DNA of 64,000 bases from Pyrus communis (Eukaryota; Streptophyta; Magnoliopsida; Rosales; Rosaceae). Below, piece after piece: positions 59,936 through 64,000 of this stretch. The position numbers and the translations under genes were made by a program. A model generated the notes under the pieces. It did not search any database. It saw nothing but the letters and a program-made list of their open reading frames with translations, and was not told where the DNA came from. The stretch spans positions 13,046,817 to 13,110,816 of the forward strand of contig NC_084806.1 in assembly GCF_963583255.1 (NCBI RefSeq), written 5' to 3'. How positions within the stretch are numbered: position 1 is the first letter of the stretch; each line of letters opens with the position of its first letter.

Positions 59936-61820
59936 AAAAGAAATGAAACATATGATGGTAAGAGAAGTATAAAGTAGATAATTTTATAATAATAAGGCAC
60001 TGATTTCCCAATTATGGTGGATACTTAAATTCATTAACATAATTAGAGTGTTGTGGCACAATTGTAAATAGTTTGAAAATAATAGGTATTTATTTGTTTA
60101 CATGGTAGTCTACTTCAAATTTGGGTTTTATTTGGATGTTTAAAATGAGATAGGTTTTTTTCAAGGAAATAAGTGTTGCATGGGTTTTTATCTAAGGGAC
60201 CCTAAGTTTTAACATCGCATTGTAAGGCTAATTCCATCCCCTCCTCCTTAGTGTAGGTAATATTATTTGTTCAAAAAAGAAAAAGTATACTATTCAATTC
60301 AATACAAGTCACCAAATGAAGCCATCTAATACAATTTTTGTGCGTTGTTAGTATGCTTTGGGATATTCAGAGACTGCAATTCAAGTTCTATTTTGCGGTT
60401 TTGTTTTCCTATGGATTTAGAAACAGCAATGCAATTTCTTTTTTGATTAGTAATTGACTCTTATAATTAGCATAAATATTGTTTGATGTATTGTTAGTAT
60501 TGTAATATTTTGTTGATTTTTTTTTACATAATATACATAAAAACCGAAGGAATATAATCATTTTCTTTGTACGAAAGAATCTATAAATAAAACAAATTTA
60601 TTCCAGTGTTTTTGTTTAGTTATACGAAAACGAAAGCACGGGTTTTCAAAATCACAACAGGAGAAAAAAAAATCCCAAAAAAGTATTTTGGAAACGAAAT
60701 TCTAGATTTCTACCAACAAAATGTCATTAGATCAAATAATCGTGGGCAAAAATCTCGAAAAAGTTAGGCATATTTATTCAGCGATTTTAGACCAATTAAC
60801 ATCTAGCTAGCTAGTTTCTGCTATTCATATTTTTAATCCAAGGGGTGGTTGCGTACATTGGTCTCATCATCACACCTAGTGTCTATAAAAGAAAAGGAAC
60901 CGCACTTTTAAACAACCAGAGCTTTTTCTTAACAGTAGTCATTTTCCAAAATGTCTGTATCAGATTTCTTTTTTCTTGATGATATTTTTTTCCTTCTGTA
61001 ATTTGAAGGGTATCAAATATTTCCAATAACTAGTATTTTGCAGCTGGCATCAATCAGATGCAGAAGTACCAAATATTCAACAAATGGCAATTTTACAAAG
61101 AAAAAGGCAATTATCAATAAAATGAGAAAAATACTTAAATGGAATGGATTTAATACAATAAACATATATATTTGAAATTAATTAGAGAAGAGAGAGAGAT
61201 GGAGATCATTTTCTTGGGATGAGAATTGAGATGCATTCTTCTTTCACCTTTATGTGTGAAACATTATGCAATACCTATATTTAGGTAATTGTAACATGCA
61301 AAATGGTCCCAAAATTTAAACACACTAGTCACCTCTCCTTTTCCTTTGGCTCTCTCATGGTCATGGTTGATACTTTTGCCTTGTTGCAGTTGCAGAGTGC
61401 GAGAGAGAGATGTGAATTTAGGGTCCCCTCTGTCCGCAAACGCATGCGGTTTTCTGCAAACTGCATGGGGTTTGGTCTTGGAGTGTTTTTTTTTTTTTTT
61501 TTTTTTTTTGACAAACGATAAAGTTAATGGTTTAATTGTTAGTTGTTAGGAGATGAAGATTGATGGATATCGAGTTCGCACTAACGTGCATAGGCATGAT
61601 TGCTGGTAAAATGCCATCTTCACACGATAATATTCAATGTGCAAACATCGGGACCACCCTCCTTTCTTACGTCCTCTTACATCTTTTGATTTTGTTTTTA
61701 TTATTAACTTTTTTAGCTTTGCAGTCCCTCTAATATTACATCTAAATCTAAGTGAAATGATAATTCCACCTTCTGGCTCTATTAATACCCTCCTCCCATC
61801 CTCTTTCTTTTCCACCAAAC
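59936..61820. other. Intergenic; upstream region of MIR167
   Basis: No protein gene supported. Notable are a ctataaaag TATA-like sequence at about 60887, a T run (61487-61509) and, at about 61776, ctattaatac, which could be a TATA-like element for the MIR167 transcript. Confidence 0.45.
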
Positions 61821-61829
61821 CCTAGTTCA

Positions 61830-61831
61830 CT

Positions 61832-61873
<42 letters not shown>

Positions 61874-61891
61874 CTCCCCCTCTCTCGCTCT

Positions 61892-61934
<43 letters not shown>
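61830..61934 (+). repeat. (CT)n microsatellite upstream of MIR167
   Basis: About 100 bp of CT repeats with a few gctctcc and ccccc interruptions, 40 bp before the MIR167 hairpin. It is probably in the 5' part of the primary transcript. The length is likely polymorphic. Confidence 0.93.
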
Positions 61935-61936
<2 letters not shown>

Positions 61937-61974
61937 ATGAAAGGAGTTTGCAGTGTGCATGCATATGTTCTTAT

Positions 61975-62078
61975 CATGCACTGGTAGCAGTTGAAGCTGC
62001 CAGCATGATCTTATAACTCCTTACTTCGTTTAGGGAAGATCAGATCATCTGGCAGTTTCACCTGTTATTGGTAGCATG
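61975..62078 (+). ncRNA. MIR167: MIR167 precursor hairpin
   Basis: The 5' arm holds the 22-nt miR167 sequence at 61992-62013 (TGAAGCTGCC... ending ATCTTA). The 3' arm holds the complementary star strand at 62042-62062 (AGATCATCTGG... ending TTTCACC). The stem extends outward to catgc/gcatg at 61975 and 62078, with a loop of about 28 nt. Plant miR167 cuts mRNAs of auxin response factors ARF6 and ARF8 and so controls flower, fruit and root development (family knowledge). The ATCTTA 3' end is a known family variant as far as I recall. The strand is set by the miRNA being on the 5' arm. Confidence 0.93.
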
Positions 62079-64000
62079 AGATCATCAAAACCCTAATTCC
62101 CACATAACACCTTATAATCCCTAGCTACTGGAAATAAAAAGGTATTGTTTCATGACCTCAATTAATTCAGTTTGTCAATATGTAATTCATTAGTATATAT
62201 GTGTTTCGGGTTTCGATAAATTGTTTTTATAATTTATCTATTCTTTTTTTTTTTTTTTTTTTTTTGTGCAAAACTTGCACGGAAATGTGAGATATTTGGG
62301 GGTTTTAGGGTTTTTTAATGACACAACACAGTACGATGATTTCTTGCTCCTCAACAGGCACTTTGGTGATCGAGCCAATACCTAGCCGTAGTCTTTTAGA
62401 TAAATAGTAGTTATACGGCCGGCCGTACTCAAATCTGCCAATATGTTAAGATTTCATATATTCGTATATGTGTTCATTATCTCATCATCATTAATTCAGT
62501 GAAGGGTTTCCATTAAATACTATATGGGGTGAAATTTGGTCATCTGATTATCTGAACCTTTTGTCTGGATTATAATTTTCAATTGGAGGTTCCTATAATT
62601 GTTCTGTGTTTGTTGATTCGGAATCAAGCCTTAGGTTGGTTCTTACATAGTTAATGGTTAGTTTTCTAGAGAGAGAGAGAGATGATGCATAGTTAATGGT
62701 TAGCTTGGTTCTTACATAGTTAATGTTGCAGGACTAACTATTTCTTGAGGGCTTTTGTATATAGATGGTCTGAACTTATGAATGTATGATGGTCAGATAT
62801 GTATATATTTCAACTGTGACTGGGTCCAATTATGTACACATCTCTCAGAACAATTTATAGTTCTTATGAAATTCACTTGAAATTAAACAAAACGTGATGA
62901 AACTGCTTGAGATATAGGAAACACTGATATGACTTCAATAAAAAACAGGAGTGGTGAATTTCGCCAATTTTCAGAATATTTTAATTGAACACAAAAGGAA
63001 AAAAAGAAGTTTCTTCGTTAAGCTACTTGCTGGTCTTGTTTCAGTGGTTGGATATATCATCCTTTTGAGCATAGTTTCTTTGTTATACTTTCTTGCTGTA
63101 CATTTCTGTTATTGTTTCAAGTTTAGCTTACTTCCTCCAAATTAATCTACTGTAGATGAAAAGAAAGGAGAGGAAAATTGGGGATGTGATTACAGTGGCC
63201 CTTCGGGGATGTCCAATGAGACAAAGTTGTTTGCATATATGCTGGCTATATTGCAGCCAAAACTTGAGTACAGGCTGCAGTCATTTTAGTGCTCATCTTC
63301 TCAAATTGAGAAATAGCATATGCAGCCACATATGGCATGCATGAATACCACCTTAGGAGCACTTACATGACACTGATACATTGCCGTCCAGTGTCAATAG
63401 TACAACGACATGTAAATTTCTCTTTACGTGACATTGTATTATTGGCACAACGTTGACATCACGATGGCAATGTATCTGTGCTATGTAATTTGCTCTCCAC
63501 CTTTAGGATTCAAAATGAAAATAAGTATCATATATTTTAATCACTTCATCACAATGCAAACTAGACACAAAGACTAGTTCTGGAAAATTTTACTTCTCAG
63601 TAGATAACCTGTTAAATTGGCTGTATTTTCCTAAATGTGCAACGGGATAGCAGTGATGATGTAATTTCTCTACTGTGAGCCCATGTGAATAATGTAATGA
63701 ACCTCTCTCTCTCTCTCTTAAGAGTTTCTCTGCATGTTGGTCGTTGAACTTTGGGCCCTCTCTTTTGGTAGAAGGTATAAATGGAAAAGATTCCATGGAG
63801 TTTTCATATTTTCCTGGAGAACCAAATAATCTAAAACGTCACTTGTTTGATTCTCCCAACTCTTTCTACACTTCTCATCTGTCAATTACCGTTCATGAGA
63901 AGGACATTATTAAATATGAGGTCATGTATATATGATGGATGATGACAATGGCTAATTAATATGCCCAGCACAGCTTGCTTCAGAATTCAGATGGGCATGC
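62079..64000. other. Downstream of MIR167; no gene recognised
   Basis: Probably contains the rest of the MIR167 primary transcript, then AT-rich intergenic DNA. Contains a T run (62246-62266), a (GA)n tract at about 62669-62683 with duplicated tagttaatggttag motifs around it, and a (CT)n tract at 63703-63718. Short frames have no recognisable domain. Confidence 0.45.

Noticed and set aside
61303..61549. Frames containing a Phe or Lys run
   Set aside because: Caused by the T homopolymer at 61487-61509.
61748..61981. Arg/Glu-repeat minus-strand frame
   Set aside because: Translation of the (CT)n microsatellite.
1..64000. CRISPR arrays, tRNA or rRNA genes
   Set aside because: No spaced identical repeats of CRISPR type and no cloverleaf or rRNA-like sequence seen; TGGTATCAGAGC matches are retrotransposon primer-binding sites.

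Overview
This is a 64 kb stretch of plant nuclear DNA. Genes with many introns, a canonical MIR167 hairpin and a dense load of plant transposon families all point to a eudicot. An amaranthin-lectin/aerolysin-type gene and the general look of the repeats suggest a woody rosid, possibly Rosaceae (apple/pear group). That taxonomic call is inference.

Five genes look intact. A p24-family ER/Golgi cargo receptor (+, 17690-20885, 4 exons) is followed by a TSJT1-like DUF3700 protein with YGL and LRDR motifs (+, 22920-25125, 4 exons). The meiotic recombinase DMC1 lies convergent to it (-, 25660-28767, 15 exons), and its last intron looks like a U12-type AT-AC intron. Next is a large LRR / EDR1-like / protein kinase gene (+, 35114-41534, 11 exons, 1119 aa). 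MIR167 lies on + at 61975-62078. The splice models were built by hand; every junction keeps frame.

The left 17 kb is a wrecked locus. A minus-strand amaranthin-lectin/aerolysin-like gene once ran from an ATG at 13463 to a stop at 2215. It was cut by a 4.5 kb PIF/Harbinger transposon (8921-13393, TTA target duplication) and by a 5.3 kb Ty1/copia retrotransposon (2959-8303, GCTTC target duplication). It also carries frameshifts and a stop. A probable Helitron (13587-~16561) sits just upstream of its start codon. The copia element has a single long gag-pol frame with only two TGA stops, and its leader contains a second LTR-like block with its own primer-binding site.

From 28.8 to 35 kb there is gene-poor DNA with a 0.96 kb hAT-like element containing a 117 bp hAT MITE, and a 1.03 kb near-palindromic foldback element. 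From 42.5 to 56.7 kb there is a LINE remnant and a non-autonomous Athila/Tat-like gypsy element. The 3' LTR of that gypsy element is split by a 5.4 kb CACTA element (GAT duplication) and a 1.25 kb solo LTR (GTTCT duplication). The remainder is AT-rich intergenic DNA with short repeats, ending with MIR167 downstream of a long (CT)n tract.
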